A stretch of 64,000 bases of DNA from Lingula anatina (Eukaryota; Brachiopoda; Lingulata; Lingulida; Lingulidae). Positions 36,101 to 49,537 of this stretch are shown piece after piece. Every line of letters begins with the position of its first letter. The stretch's first letter is position 1. The notes beneath the pieces were generated by a model. That model was given only the letters and a program-made list of their open reading frames with translations. It had not been told where the DNA came from and searched no databases. The position numbers were made by a program, and so were the translations under genes. Location of the stretch: contig NW_019773605.1 in NCBI RefSeq assembly GCF_001039355.2, forward strand, positions 10,573 through 74,572, given 5' to 3'.

Positions 36101-38128
36101 TTTGCAAAAATAATGATCTTTTTAAGCTTGCCATTTGAAACCACGGCAATCTACTGTACACGTACACGCTATTAACGCAGGTGGATTTCCACTGGGTCGG
36201 CAAACGGCTGATAAGCAACATGTGTGACGTCATGAATAATACACCGGGACAGGTTTGTTTTCCTGTGTGGTCGCACATTTGGAGTCCTATCAATCATCTA
36301 CGGGGCCTCGGATACCCTAGGTGACCACCTTCGAACTGGAGAACCATTAGCAGAATGTGTTGACATGGCGCTGACGTCGCGGGGCCCGCCAAAATCCCCA
36401 GAGTGCAGGAATAGATACTTACGGTTAAATCGGGCGAGATAAACGTTTAATTCAGATATCATAAGGATTCTAGTGACTAGAATATAAATTTCTTTACCTC
36501 TTTTATACGTGGATCAATGCGATAAAAAGCGCCTTAATTACTCCCATGGCCTTGGAGATAAAAGTGAAATTGTATTTATACGTCGAGGAGGATTATTGGT
36601 TTAATTTTGTTAGCCATAAACCCTCTGAGGTAAGCACACTTTCTACAGAAGGCAGTTTTGATGTACACAATAACGCACACAAAGGCGCACTCAGATACAA
36701 ATGCAGAATTGTATAAATTTGCCTCCCAGTTCAGCTAATCACACACACACACACACACACACACACATGATAACACCTGTGCACATACTTGGATTTGTAT
36801 AGGTGTTTATTAACAGGTAAATCACATGCATAAACACGACATCATTGCTGTCCATGTGCACGCATGAACGCGCGCACAGACGCACATACAGAGGTTAGCA
36901 GAATGTTACGCAAATACACGTGCCGTGAACACACACAAGAGCACTCGTGCACGCAGATGCGGTGACATGTCCACACACACATGCAAACACGCGGAAGCAC
37001 CTAGGCAACTGCACTTATTGCCCGCTTTTTATTGGAATACGGTGTATTCACGCCATTGATCAAAACACATATCAAGCACACTACTAGGAGTTGCACTTGA
37101 AATACATTTTTTTTTGTCAGCGGGCGATTTCTTTTTCACGGAATTGATAGGTTTTCGCGTTAAAAAGAAACATATATTACCTTTGCCGTCGGACACTTCA
37201 TTAACGAAAAATTTTCGATCAAAGGGTGATAATGTTTGAAATCATTCTGTAATATCCTATCTCGTTACTCATCTTGAGAAAAATATTGAAATCGTAAATT
37301 GCCATAATTCACATTTATTAACTTGAAAGGACTTTACTCTGTGGGGATTTTGAGAGTCCATTCGCATTTCAAAACGATTCAGTATTATATTAACCTTTAA
37401 GTTGGATTCTGTTATTTTGCCACCGAGGATCTGCCCTATTTCATAGCACCAGCGAGGTAAAGTGCTTTTATCATCTTGAGCAGGAAAACATTAAGTTATC
37501 ATTTCATAAGTTTCTTTTGATTAGTTTTAGGCCTATGTGGTTTGAATCTAAATTAAATGATTAAGCTCTCCTGCCGAAGTACGCATAACTTGGATGTCTG
37601 CAAAAAGCGTAACGTCCCAGTCCGCACGTTCAGTCGGGTGCCAATTTGGTGAAGAGAAGTTTGGCGTAGTCAAAAAATATTTTATGGCGACAACAATCTC
37701 CAGAACTAAATTACATACATGTATGCGCAATCGGCACATGCTCGATTCTCCCTAGAGGGATAGTCTCCATTGATATGACCCACATTGATATGTTGCTACT
37801 TACATGTATGTCGGAGGGGAGGGGGGCGTCACTACCTGATCCCATTATACGCTCGATAAATTCTGTTAGCGTGCAAGATACGGTTGCGCCAGCCTTCAAC
37901 TTAAATCTACCTGTAAAAAATTGTCCCTAGACCTAGCCATTCCCCCATTAATAGAAATGGGGTTTTGCCGACGAACGCACTCACCTCTTGTCAATCCGAT
38001 TGTACAAACCTGGTTTGAACCACCTGCTACCCACAGCAAATCCCGATTGGCCCACATTTGTCCAATAGAATCCGCAGTGAGTGCCACATGGTCCAAACAG
38101 GTTGACGCAATCACAATTGGTCAATCTG
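33173..38128. other. Intergenic, gene-poor
   Basis: Contains a C run near 33487-33496, a (CA)n microsatellite at 36740-36766 and a CA-rich zone to about 37010. A GC-rich patch at 36300-36440 includes a strong minus-strand splice-donor-like sequence (CCGTAAGTATC near 36425), but no exon could be attached to it. Confidence 0.45.
36740..36766. repeat. (CA)n microsatellite
   Basis: Uninterrupted CA dinucleotides, followed for about 240 bp by interrupted CA-rich sequence. Confidence 0.9.
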
Positions 38129-38291
38129 TTGTAACGAAACCGTGTAACAGAAAGTCCGCCCTCCTTTTAGTTATAATGGTTAGGGTTAGCCTGACTTAAC
38201 CGGGTCAAAATCTAGGGCGAGGCTTATATGTACCTGTATAAATGAATGGGAAGCGGGCTCTATCATGGGGGACTCTCTGCCACGTTACACC
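38129..38291 (-). mobile_element. Short terminal-inverted-repeat element, copy 2 (inverted relative to 32999)
   Basis: The reverse complement of this segment matches 32999-33172 across its length, including 'gacagagagtcccccatgat', 'cccattcatttataca' and 'taaccctaaccattataact', with small indels. Confidence 0.65.
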
Positions 38292-38767
38292 GATCACGTT
38301 TTACAATGTAACAAATGGAACAGCATGCTCATTTGTTAACGTTTTTTTTTTCGGCCAGACCTTATGGACTACATAGTAGTCTGATACGGACCCCATTTCA
38401 ACATGCAGGCAGTTGTATGACTGAAGACTCTATTGGGGATTGGTTTTAATGTGTCGTCACGTATAAATCATACGACATAAGACACGCACTAAACTTGCCC
38501 GGGGGATTAAAGTTTGGACAAAGGGAACGGACTGCGCTGCTTTGCGATCTGTTTTATGAAGTTCTCCGTTTTTAAAACAAGCAAAGGGCAGTACCTGGGC
38601 AAACTTTTTTGAAGAAATATTTAGAGGATTTAACTGTTTCAGCGACGTGTATGACAAAAGAAGACCAAACGAGTTGAATAAAGCCACTGGGAAAGAACTC
38701 AGTTATGAATTCTATCAATTAGTTTTAAAACTTTAGGCCTACTTAACTTTAAAGATGCATACAAAGT

Positions 38768-39007
38768 CTCCGCCCCAACAAATCTAGACAACACAGTCTT
38801 GAGATTTATAATTGGTCTCAAAAAGATCGTTTTGCTGTGATTCTTCTACTAGTAGAGATCAGATTTGTCTGCAAAATGTAAATTTCTAATTGTTCCTCTC
38901 GCCTTCTGAAAATGGTTGGCGTCAACGACACCCATTATTTGGTAGCCAATGGAAGTTTCAATAGAGCACACCCCCTCTACTGCAAATTAGTTTAAATGCC
39001 CCAGAAG
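38768..39007 (+). repeat. Interspersed repeat shared with 55399-55640, copy 1
   Basis: Shares 'ccgccccaacaaa-ctagaca', 'acacagtcttgagattta', 'ctgaaaatggttgg' and 'ggaagtttcaatag' in the same order and orientation with the copy at 55399, with diverged and inserted sequence between blocks. Confidence 0.7.
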
Positions 39008-41783
39008 CTCCCCAGAAGCACAGGACTCAAACAACTGCGCATGCGCGAAAAGTACTCTGTTTGAAACAAATGTTGAAATTGACCAAGCCTGCCGTTCTTT
39101 ACCTTCTGGTCGATTTGATTTAATTTGCTTTCTGGTGTTGTTTTGAAATGTTATATTAGAAATATTCTGTTGATTGTATGCATTAAAAAGCAAATCCATC
39201 GGACTTTTCTTTAGATTAAAGATGCATACAAAGTCAATTTTTTGCCACAAAAACCAACCAAATGCCAGCATATAGTTTCAAGTAGTATAATTAAGAGAAT
39301 TACCAAAAGGCATTGTTCAATTTTACCCGAAAATGATGTTTGAACAGATTTTTCTGCTGGCATTCTAAGCTGTATGTCAATGGGACAGGAAAGTAGGTCA
39401 CGGAAGTAGGTTAAATTTACAACCAAAAATGTAAAGAAAGGAGCACTCTAAAGGTCTTTTATGGCTGATCGAGTGATCTATTCAGTTTATCCCTTGGCAT
39501 GTCCAATTTATTTGAGTCATATAAGAATCTAGTAGAAGTGGTTTACATGTGTTACTGGGAATCCACGCTCCACCGAAGCTCGGTTCGTATGTACCTTTAA
39601 AGAAAGGGTCTTTACATAATACGTGCCCCCTTTTCTTGCACGTCATAACTGATTTGATTCTTTATTGTCACAATTTATCATGGTTGTAATTTATACGACG
39701 TGGAATGACAACCAATAACATAAAGCCATAAATTGTATCGATTCAATTTCATAATGTCATTTTTCTACAAGCACAATTTAATAATTACTGGTCTCTTTTA
39801 AAACGCAAGAAAATGTTCTGCTTTGTTTCCTGTCGCTAAAGACCGCTGCGGACATGTGGGTTCTTTAACTGCGAGATTCATTTGTGAACCTCATTATAGT
39901 AACTTTCATGTTAGGCTCTAAGGAAGCGCGGTATAAGATTTTCACTGGAACGCCACCTCATTGACTTTTCACTGAAAAGGTGTTTTCCTTGAAACCTGGG
40001 ATTACATTGAATCATTACGTTTCCATCTACCCCAAGAAAAACCTTAACAAATGACTTTGCCATTATAAGAAATCATTGTAAAGCTACATGTTGGTGGTCT
40101 GACCCAGGCAAAGATCAACAGAGATTTACATTAAAGGTACTCTGAACGTGTTTGATAATATCCCACTGTCATATTTGTGCCCTGTAAAGCTTCCTATATT
40201 TTCTAATTTAGACCTTGAAGACGATAAAATACTTTAAATAAAAGTTTATCTGAAGGGTATCTATAGTGTCGTTATTATCTTCTCAGCCTTCACAGGTAGC
40301 CATGACAGCTAGCAACGTCTGTATTATACTTGACACAGGGCCTCGATACAAAATAATATAAAATGTGAAGTAAAAAACTAGGTCATTCTCGGTGAAGGTC
40401 AGGAATGCAGATGTTGTCCTAAATGACAGGTCAGGCATTGAGTACTGAATTATTTAATTAAAATGGATCGAACTGAAGTGCATTGACGCGTCGAGCAATG
40501 ATTCTTGAGTAAGAAAAATGTTTTTTATAAGAAATTTAGGCGCAAAAAGTAGAGTGCCTCCTAGTTGAGCCGCATGAGGCTCCGACTCTGTCAAAAGAGA
40601 AAAAAAGAGAGATCAAGAACAACACCTTTCAGGAAAACACCATCTCATGAGTTCTTTTTCAACTGAGCTGAGTGGCGTTACAATTTTAGCCGGACGGATT
40701 ATAGACAGTGCCAATAACCTTAGATAGCCTGAACGTCACGTCTTTTCAGATCAATTTAGCAACATAAATGGTTCCGCCATGGATCCGCGGATTCCTAATA
40801 GGTAAATTCGGATTAATTTAGCAACACAAATAGTACTTATTATCATACAACGTCGCAACTGCTGGGAAATATTTAACGAGGCCAATTGATGGCAGTGGAC
40901 AAGACTTGGAATTCGGGAATGCAATTATACGACTTCAGTAGCGATATTTGCAGATAATCATATGTAAACAGTATTTGTTTTCAATGAGTCGTTAGATAAA
41001 TAAAAAATTAAAGACAGGGAGAGAGAGAGCACAAGCGTTTTCCTTACAAGTTTAGTTATACAAATCCATATCCCGCACTTTGTCACTCGTATATCTTTGC
41101 ATTCTTTGGGATGTTCACTTCAATTTCAACCCATTCAAGTATTTCGGATTTCCAGGTGTCTCTATGAAATTCTGACTAACACAACTGCAAGGTGCGTAGT
41201 GGTGATACCCCAGTAGATATCCTCTGCAGAAAAACAACCGAACGCCACTTAAAGCTGTTGAGAGTGATATAATATTGACATTAAACTGCACCGCAAATGA
41301 TTTATTCCTCACCTAATATACAGACAGAGTAAAATAGATTTTCATCGTCTATTGCGCAATGATGATGAAACAGTAAATGTTTTCTGGGGAAAATGGATAG
41401 AAAACACGCTTGGTTTCTTTAGAATCGATTTAGCTTTTTAATTAATGCGCATTCACATTTTAATACGCTTTTGAATTATTCTAAACATTTCATTTACCAG
41501 TCCCTGCCAAGCCCTTCAATCACTTCACGTTGCGGTGTCCTTTCTCTCTATTAAGAGCACAGGGAAAATGTTGGATCATTTCTTGATGTACTCGGACAGA
41601 AAGAGGGAGAGGTACGGATCTTGAATATGCTCAGAATTACTTTTACCGGAATAAATGGAGATCAGCGTTGACTATATTTGATATTTTTAAAGGAAATAAT
41701 TGTGGACAAATAAGAACGTAGAAGAGAATATAGGTTTAGACATTTTATTTCAAACAGCCAATGCCTTGAATTCCCAAGGAACT

Positions 41784-41833
41784 TTTATTCATTTATTCAT
41801 TTATTTATTTATTTATCTATTTATTTATTTATA
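41784..41833. repeat. (TTTA)n microsatellite
   Basis: Slightly interrupted TTTA/TTCA repeats over about 50 bp. Confidence 0.85.
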
Positions 41834-43137
41834 ATTTTTTCTTATATTCCAGTGTTTTCTGGTGTCTGTCAAATGTTCACTTCTCGTCGTGCTAACTTCG
41901 AGTTGTAGGTTTTGTTTCTTTAAACATCCATATGTATATCATATTGATGTTCTTTTAACATTTTCTAAAGGAAAAATGAGAAGTTTATTACCCTCCGTCC
42001 CAATGCAATTCTTCTATGACGCTCACAGCTAGCTTTCGCTGATGACTTTGTAAAACGAGATTGTATTTATCCAGGCCATAATAACCTAGGGGTTACCTTG
42101 TTTAAAACGTTACATCACAGGTCCTGCAGGGAATTGTGCGGCTAATTTACTGTTATGCCTGAACCTTTCTCTGTCTGGGCCATTTCCCGTCCAACATATA
42201 AGTACTAAACAGACTATGATACTCCAGAGTACAATAAAATGAACACAGCGCCCCGTGTTTATCAATTAAGTAAAACACATTGTCACAAACAAATTAGACT
42301 AATTAGTCTACACTTGGTATAAAGTGCTCATTAAAGAGAGAAAACTCCAACCATCACCAGTCAACTGGAAACAAGCAGTCCATAAGCTGAATGATATCTT
42401 GTAGTATACCGCTATCCGCATAACTATACTGAACTGGTTAATCAATTATTTTATCTATCAATATTTAAAAGGTTGGCGGTCAAATGAAAAAATGCCTGTT
42501 CTAAATGAGCTTAAAAATAATATGGTTTCATGCATTTAGTATGACGCTCAATGTCAACATGGAAGGCCTCTATGTCTAAGTACACTAGTTGTGAACAGTT
42601 TAAACTGAATTTTTGTTGTTGTTAATCGGTTCATAGCGATATTAACAAACCGGTAAAGTGAGATACGGATACACAGGTTTCCTAAGTCGTTAAATCTTTT
42701 TAAAATCTTTTAATTTCTAGAATGAATCTTATATCGAATTCACTGAATTTGGGCGTGATCTAGACCCAATGGAAACCAACCAAAACGGGGCCTTCAATAC
42801 TGCGTGACGTCATACGCAAGTTTGACAGAATGCACAAGTTTGACAAAAAACCAAAAGTATCCATGGATATATTCTGTCAGTTTTTGTTCGTAGCCGCACA
42901 ATACTCGCTGGTAAGGCATTGTTACTGATCACACTCTCCTCCCAATCCCGTGAAATTTCGCTTAAATTTACGTTAAATCATTAGAATTTTGGCTGTCTTG
43001 GGTGGTTTCCATTGACGGTGAGGCTGATAATGATAAAACAACTAAATTCCAAACAAGAAGTTCGAACCCTTATTATGTCAAAATAACAAAGTTGTCAGGT
43101 AGCAGATATTACATGTACATGTAGCTACTGACTGGTT

Positions 43138-43375
43138 TCCAATAAGGTTTACCCATGATCACTGCATGGGAACAACTAAGATTCTGCATCGGTTCCATTT
43201 GGTTTTGGCATGGGTTTGGGATCGGCTTCACTAAGGTCCCAGTTGGGTTTGACCATGGATTCCATAGGGGTTCCAATGGTTTTCCATTAAGGTTCTGGTT
43301 TGGTTCCCTTAGGTTTCCACGTGGGTTCTATCTGGGTTTGCCCATTTTCGCCTTCAAAGCAAGACAGTTAGGTAC
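43138..43375. repeat. Degenerate GGTTTCC-like short tandem repeat
   Basis: Many loosely spaced copies of GGTTYCN or GGGTTTN on the plus strand give an artefactual Gly/Phe-rich translation. Probably a decayed minisatellite. Confidence 0.5.
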
Positions 43376-45085
43376 TCAATAGATACTATAATTGAGCCTA
43401 CATTGGTCTTCAGAAAAGCCAAGGGTGCCGGGTACCTATATAACGCTAAGAAACCCATGACAAACCCAGCACTCACCATATGGACCCCATTGAGATAAAG
43501 TTTCACAATTATTTAGTACAGGTTTGTCACCACAGATAGATGCTTAATATACACTAGTAAATGTGTCTGTATATGTGTCAGGATTTGTTCGGAGCAAAGA
43601 AATGCAAGGTATTAATATAATATCTATGATTTCAAAAACCAACAAGTAAGTTAAGTCGGTTATGGTTGAAAATCAATGGCAGCGGCACATGGTGCCCCAA
43701 GACCCCACAGATAATTTCCCTTCTAATTTCGAAGTACGTGTGGTTCATAGCAATGGTCTCAGTCAGATTAATTCTGATAGTTAAAGGATAATAGCTTTGG
43801 TCAATTTTAACTTGTTTATAAGCATTGATGTTTCACCATACTTTCACTAGAGGATCTAGAATGGATCTTATAATAAGGATTACAAAATCTCTTGTAAAAA
43901 GTATTTGAAACAAAGGAGTACACCTTATTGCAATTCAGTCCATTCAGGATTTTCCTGTAACGTAATAAAAGGCTTTTTTGATAGGCTATTTGTAAAGTGT
44001 CAAGGAGAGAATATTCTTGGCCATCAAGACAAACATATATAAACTTTCTGTACTTTCTGCTCTTAAAACAAATTTTGGTTGTTTAAAATATTGGAAAGTT
44101 TTCAGAGTCTTCAAATAAAAATGCGATCTCCTCAGAATTTTACTTTGTTCGCGTAACGTTAGGAATGTTGCCATACTTTTAACTAGACACTATATGATCA
44201 TATAAGGTGTTAAATTTTCCCTTATCCTGAAAATGACAGAAATGTCTAATTGTCACATTGATTAATTTAATAGTCTGTCATAATCATTAGTCTGAAATGG
44301 AGTCTATAAGCAAAATAAACCTGAAAAATGATAACCCGGGTCCCCGTTTCCAGATACCCTGGAGCTGTTGTTATCTCCGTTTTTTGTCATTTACACCTAA
44401 CATTTGACATAAAATATGTGATTTGCATTTAATAGCAAGTAGTTAGGCACTATAGAGTAAATTACTGAAATTGTAGCTTATGGTGTTGAAAACTGGTCGA
44501 AAATACGAAATTTATCAGATGAAATAAAACTATTCTGGGACTCGGAGATGCTATAGTAACTAATGGTATGAAAATTGCTGATCGAAAATTGACAATTGAC
44601 GCCTACAGGTCGTTACGAAAATCTTGTATTAAAGAGCCATTTTCAAGATCATTCAGTATAATTAAGGAAGAGGACTTAACCAATACTACTAACTAATGTA
44701 GGGTAAAACCAACTTCATTCCACTCTACCCAATAATATTCATACAATTCCCTTGAAAATGAAAAAAAAGTATATTGAATCAGTATCAAGTTTGCAAGTTT
44801 AAGTATCAAGTATTGGTTTTATTCTAAGGATTGCGGTTTCAACAGAAAGTCCGAACAGTAAAGAATATGTTCGGTTGATGGCCTCTTTAAATGATAATTG
44901 ACTATTTTGCAGCTCGGATAGAGGTTTTTAACTGCTGTTCCGCACTACAAAACTGTTAGTGCTTCTTGCCTCCATTTGACGTCACAGAGACGTGAATGAC
45001 GTCACATAGAGTTCTTTATTCTATTTTACATCACAACCCGTCTTGGCGCACACCTTGAATAAACTATTTGTGGATGCCAAATAAA

Positions 45086-46077
45086 CACACAAAGAATAAA
45101 ATTGGAGTCATTTGACTCTCTTGTCAGAGTCCAGCACCCCTTGACCCTCATGGAGTTAATTTGACTCCTATATAAGGGTCAAATTACCCCACAACAAGAG
45201 GTTTAGACTCTCTTATCAGAGTCAATCACCCCCTGGCTCTCATGGAGTCAATCTGACTCTAAAATCAGGGTCAAATTATCGGGGGCCAGTATCTGGCTGA
45301 CCCCTTTCACCGACTCTTTTCGCTCGCTGGACAGTAAGCTTCGTTTCATTACTTGAGATGGCAGTGAGCAGACGGTGTGGAGAGAACAGTTTTCATCATC
45401 CTTTGTCAGTATAAACATTACTTTATCGGCCATAGCTGGTTTTATGCATGAACAAGTGGTTTTTTGTGTTTTTCTGCATGCAGAACTCGTGCACTTGATT
45501 ATTACTGGCCCGGGCTTTCAGTTGCCCACACCCTTTATGTGATATGTTGGTTTACAGGTCAGCAGGTTTTGTTTCCAGGTTGTAGGCATGACCCACCAAT
45601 GCATGTCAGTGGAGAGGTATGCACACTCATCGGTATATTTGTGGTGTATGTATGTCATGCTGTTTATTACCAGATTTACAAAGTGTTCGTTATTTCTGAT
45701 TTAACTTGACATGCGACCGAATGGCCTAGTGGTTAGGGTGACCGCCTCTATGGCGGGAGGACGTGGGTTCGAGCCCGTCCGGGGACATGATAATCTAAAA
45801 TGAATGATATTTGCTGTCTCTCCCCTTGTCGCTGTTGTTGTTGTTTTTGTTCATGATGTGCCAAGGAGTCAAAAATTCCTTAATATGGGGTCATGGTGAC
45901 TCTGTTGTAGAGATAAATCAAGGGATGAAGGGATGTGTGAATGGAGTCACTTGTGACCCTCCTGTGGGGTCTGGGGTGGCATTTCTCCATCGGAGTTAAC
46001 TTGACTCCAATTGGGAGTTATTTTAGGCACCACTGCTGGACTTCAGAGTCACTTGGACTCCGATTTTATTCTCAGTG
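45086..46077. mobile_element. 992-bp composite element with terminal inverted repeats
   Basis: The left end (from 45086) and the reverse complement of the right end (to 46077) share 'agaataaaat-ggagtc' and 'tgactct' in the same spacing. The right tip reads CAGTG, its inverse CACTG, and the left tip CACAC. Just inside the left end are two tandem copies of an ~85-90-bp unit rich in GGAGT/GACTC (45104-45195 and 45200-45285), and similar GAGTC motifs recur near the right end. The centre holds a tRNA-like sequence. CACTG termini occur in some DNA transposons (EnSpm/CACTA, Chapaev), but no target duplication is clear. Non-autonomous. Confidence 0.55.
45715..45787 (+). tRNA. tRNA-like sequence (probable SINE head or tRNA pseudogene), anticodon position CTA
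   Basis: An internal A box (TGGCCTAGTGG, 45722-45732) and B box (GGTTCGAGCCC, ending about 45777) are intact. The D arm pairs 4/4 with G-U allowed, and the anticodon stem pairs 4/5 around a 7-nt loop reading CTCTATG, which puts CTA after U33. The T stem has two mismatches and the acceptor stem pairs only 3/7. So it could be transcribed by Pol III but is unlikely to be a working tRNA. Confidence 0.5.
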
Positions 46078-49000
46078 CAAGAAAGGCACAAAAGAAAGGA
46101 AAATTCGATTGAAAAAGCTTCTGTCAGTGGGTTAACGGTTGATTGGTGTATGTATTTAAATTTCTTCCCTAAGGACAAAACTACTACGTCTCGGTATATT
46201 GTATGGAATATTGAATTTTGATGTTCCTCCTACAAATTTCCTGTCAAGGCATAATTTCATATCTGTTCATTAACCCACGTTTTTTCAGTACACTTTGTTA
46301 TTCCTCCTACGAAACTCTGGAATTTCCAAACTGTATCCTGAATCACAAGTGTATGGCATATCCAAAACCATTGGCAAAATAATGATCGATGAATCTTTTT
46401 TTTAACTTGGTTACTGTATTTTGAAACAATCTCGAAATGTGAATGGATAATGTGGAATTTCACTCGTTACAGTTAAAGTGAGAAAATAAAGATTTTGGCT
46501 ATGTTAAGCCTAAACGCTTATGGTGTGACTTTTGACAAACTTTGTATATTTTTAAATATGAAAACTGTTATTATGAATCAAAATAAGGCAAGTTTTGCAT
46601 TTACATGCTTTATACACCCTGAATACGAGGAGCTAATGATTTCCTGATGCAAGCTAATAGAGAAGTAAAATCATTGTTTCTCTTGACTCGTGACTCTCGG
46701 GATGACCTTACTTCACTCTGAGAGGCTTCACTGTAGACAAGTCCACCTCTGTCTTGGTGATCATACGTACAACAGTACATGTATTTGATTCAACTTCATT
46801 ATTTTTTACTAGGTAATCCTTAAGTCGTTTAAAGAAGATATGTCGTGAAAAAAAAACATCCCCGTATGATATCATTCACTGGGATAATTAACGACGAGAA
46901 ATTAACCGTGCGGTTAACCGGAACTCAAGTATTGATTTCAACAACGCGTTTTGGGTCAGTTTTCAATGCATTGGTCATGTGAAGTCAATGCTTGGCTTTA
47001 GCAGGAAAAAATCGTACTCGCCATCAGAATATCCGTCTTTTGCGGATTATTTTCCGTTTTACTTTTTCCTGTATCAATGAACATGAATCTGTAATGCAAT
47101 CTGATAATTAATGCTCCGCTTGCGAAATTCTATTAAATCGTCTTGTCATGAATCAGTTCATTCATGTGTATAAAACCAGCTTGCAGTAAATGGGTTTATT
47201 TAAATGAAGAGCCCATGAGGTCCCCTAGAGAACGAAATGGTTGTCAACGAACAGAATTCCACCCGCTGTTGCAAGAAAAGACGAAGATTTTGATTTTGCG
47301 TGGAAGTTTTTTTAATACATTCACACATACGTTTTTTTCTATCTATCATTTTTTCTTTTAAATTGTTCTCTTTTGCAAACCCCTACTTAGAATTTGCTCG
47401 ATGATGTTTACAAATGGAGATTTATTTGTTTGCACGTACACAATATGTATATTACTAGGATACTTCAGGATTAGAGCGAGAGGTGATAGAACGAGTTTGC
47501 GAAGGCTCACAGGTTGGAAATTCCCCAGCACCACTCGCCAGGGGTCACGTTTTATCATTGGAAACAATCTGGAAAAATTCCAGATGAGGCAAGTTTATCT
47601 TTTGGATCCAGCTGTTGAATATAGTGCCTAGGAATATGGTGTTGAATATAGTGTACAATTCATAGTCTTTGGCATGCGGTAACGAACAATAGTACTACCA
47701 GTACTATTTATGATTGCATAACAATTAATTTGGTTGAAAGAATTTCACAGAAAAATCAAAATCATTTAAGCATCATTTATGGCATACTGACTTTTATTGG
47801 GGAAGGTGTGAATAGTTCTTGTCGTCAATTAGTTATAGGTTTTACAGTTTGAAATACACGATCGTTAGTGTCCAAAATATGTGTTGGAAAACCGGGATAA
47901 GACGAAAAAGATTTCTCGAATAAAACACTTGTGGTTAATATTTACTGTGAACGGTGGAGATATTGGTCGGTTCCTTGTTGTTTTATGACCTATAAGATGA
48001 GCCTTTAATTGGGTTTAACTGGTTGCGTTGCACTTTTGGTTACTTCATCGATTCTTAGATGTACAGATGGTTCTTGTTATCACTTGATTAATATATTGTC
48101 TAACGACTAAATTCATCTTTTTTATTTTCTCTGAGGAATATACACGAAAGACGCTTATTTAGAGATAGAATATGTTTTGTTTGTACAGTGTAGCACTGGA
48201 GATTGAAAAGTCAATCTTCTCTTTTTTACGGAATTTGTGCAGTACATATTAATCCTCACCCAACTGACGTATCATTTCCATAATAATGTGAACATCCATT
48301 TGAGCCCACTTTTTCCCTACAAGTTGTGTCTTGTGCTGCTCTTTAGCTGGTTCTTACGTCCATGCAAATGAAGAACCAAAAAAAGGTAGGTTTGCGCGTC
48401 CTTAAAACTCAATTTGCCCAGGTAGACTGATCTTTGTCATTAACATTTCATTTCACCAAACTCAATTGATGATATTTTCCATGGCATTATTTTTTCCAAG
48501 AAACCATAAATAGCCAATTTTACGAAAGTATCTCTTAGGCTAAGAGACGTAATATCGATATCTCAAGTCTTTTGGCTTGATTAAAGGTGATGAAGCCGGC
48601 ATGTATTTGTTTATCTACTTGCTCATGAATTTATCTATATTGACAAAGGGGCACCACATTTCTCCCTGTTTGACAAATTTCAAATAAGAATGAGTTTTTC
48701 ATTGAATCCTTCACCGCTGGTCATTAAATGTATTTTTTTCATGGACTCGTTTCTACCAACAGCGATAGTAGAGATCGCAAATTTTTTTATACTTTATTAG
48801 CAAGCTGGTGACATTTGACCAGCTTCTGTATCTCTGAAATTACCACTGCAGTCTTAACTCCAGATGATTCTTTAGATAGTCTATTGAATCTCTGAAATTG
48901 TTTGTAGTCACACAAATACCCCAACACCTGGATGTTGACCTTTAGAGGTCAAATGAGGTCTTCGTGCTTCTTAAGTCTTTTTTATCCAGTCTGCATAACC

Positions 49001-49316
49001 AGGACCCGTGTCCAAACAGCGACAAAAACGGTTAGCTAGGACACATGATCAAAATAATGATGTGGACATAGGAACTAAACAATTCATACACGGCATTTTC
49101 AAATTATGGCCTTAGAAGTCATCTTGGTGTTTACGTAATAGACACTGTAGTTCAGGAAATTAACTCATCTTATGGCTCAGCCAGGTAATATCTGCAACAG
49201 ATTAATTTCACCCCAATGTATTTCCACGCTGTCTCCAGGACACCATAAGAAATATTTCTAATTTCCCTTACCAACACACTGAGTTACAGAGGACTCTGGA
49301 AACTAGTGTCTTCCAC
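46078..49316. other. Intergenic, nothing recognised
   Basis: No supported gene or RNA. Open frames at 47164-47631 overlap on both strands and show no family. Confidence 0.45.
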
Positions 49317-49537
49317 TGGGTTCCCATAACCCTATTATACTAGCAGGGTCGATCTAACTCCGAGGGAATTCTCTCCGAAATGCATTCAGTTTAAGCGGCT
49401 TAAATGTCTGTCACGCCCACCGGAGCTGCTAGGGGGTAATCAACTTTCGTGCACGCTTAACCTGAATGCAGTTTAGCGAAATCCTCTCTGAGATAAATCT
49501 ATCCTGCTAGTACGATAGGGGTATGGGAATGGTCCCT
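49317..49537. mobile_element. Short terminal-inverted-repeat element, copy 2 (family shared with 7238)
   Basis: The left ~60 bp (gggttcccataaccctatta, tactagcagggtcgat) is the inverse of the right ~60 bp (ctgctagtacgataggggta, tgggaatggtccc), with moderate mismatches. The central block (ttaagcggcttaaatgtctg) matches the copy in the GPCR gene 1 intron. About 221 bp, non-coding. Confidence 0.65.

Larger units (their letters stand above)
39008..45085. other. Long gene-poor stretch
   Basis: Six kilobases with a (TTTA)n tract (41784-41833) and a GGTTTCC-rich degenerate repeat (43138-43375). No coding exon, RNA gene or further repeat was recognised. Confidence 0.45.

Noticed and set aside
36300-36440. 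GC-rich patch with a CRE-like tgacgtcg and a strong minus-strand donor-like site
   Set aside because: No exon, start codon context or downstream acceptor could be tied to it; left as unassigned.
43155-43382. Gly/Phe-rich 75-codon frame
   Set aside because: Product of a GGTTTCC-like tandem repeat, not a gene.
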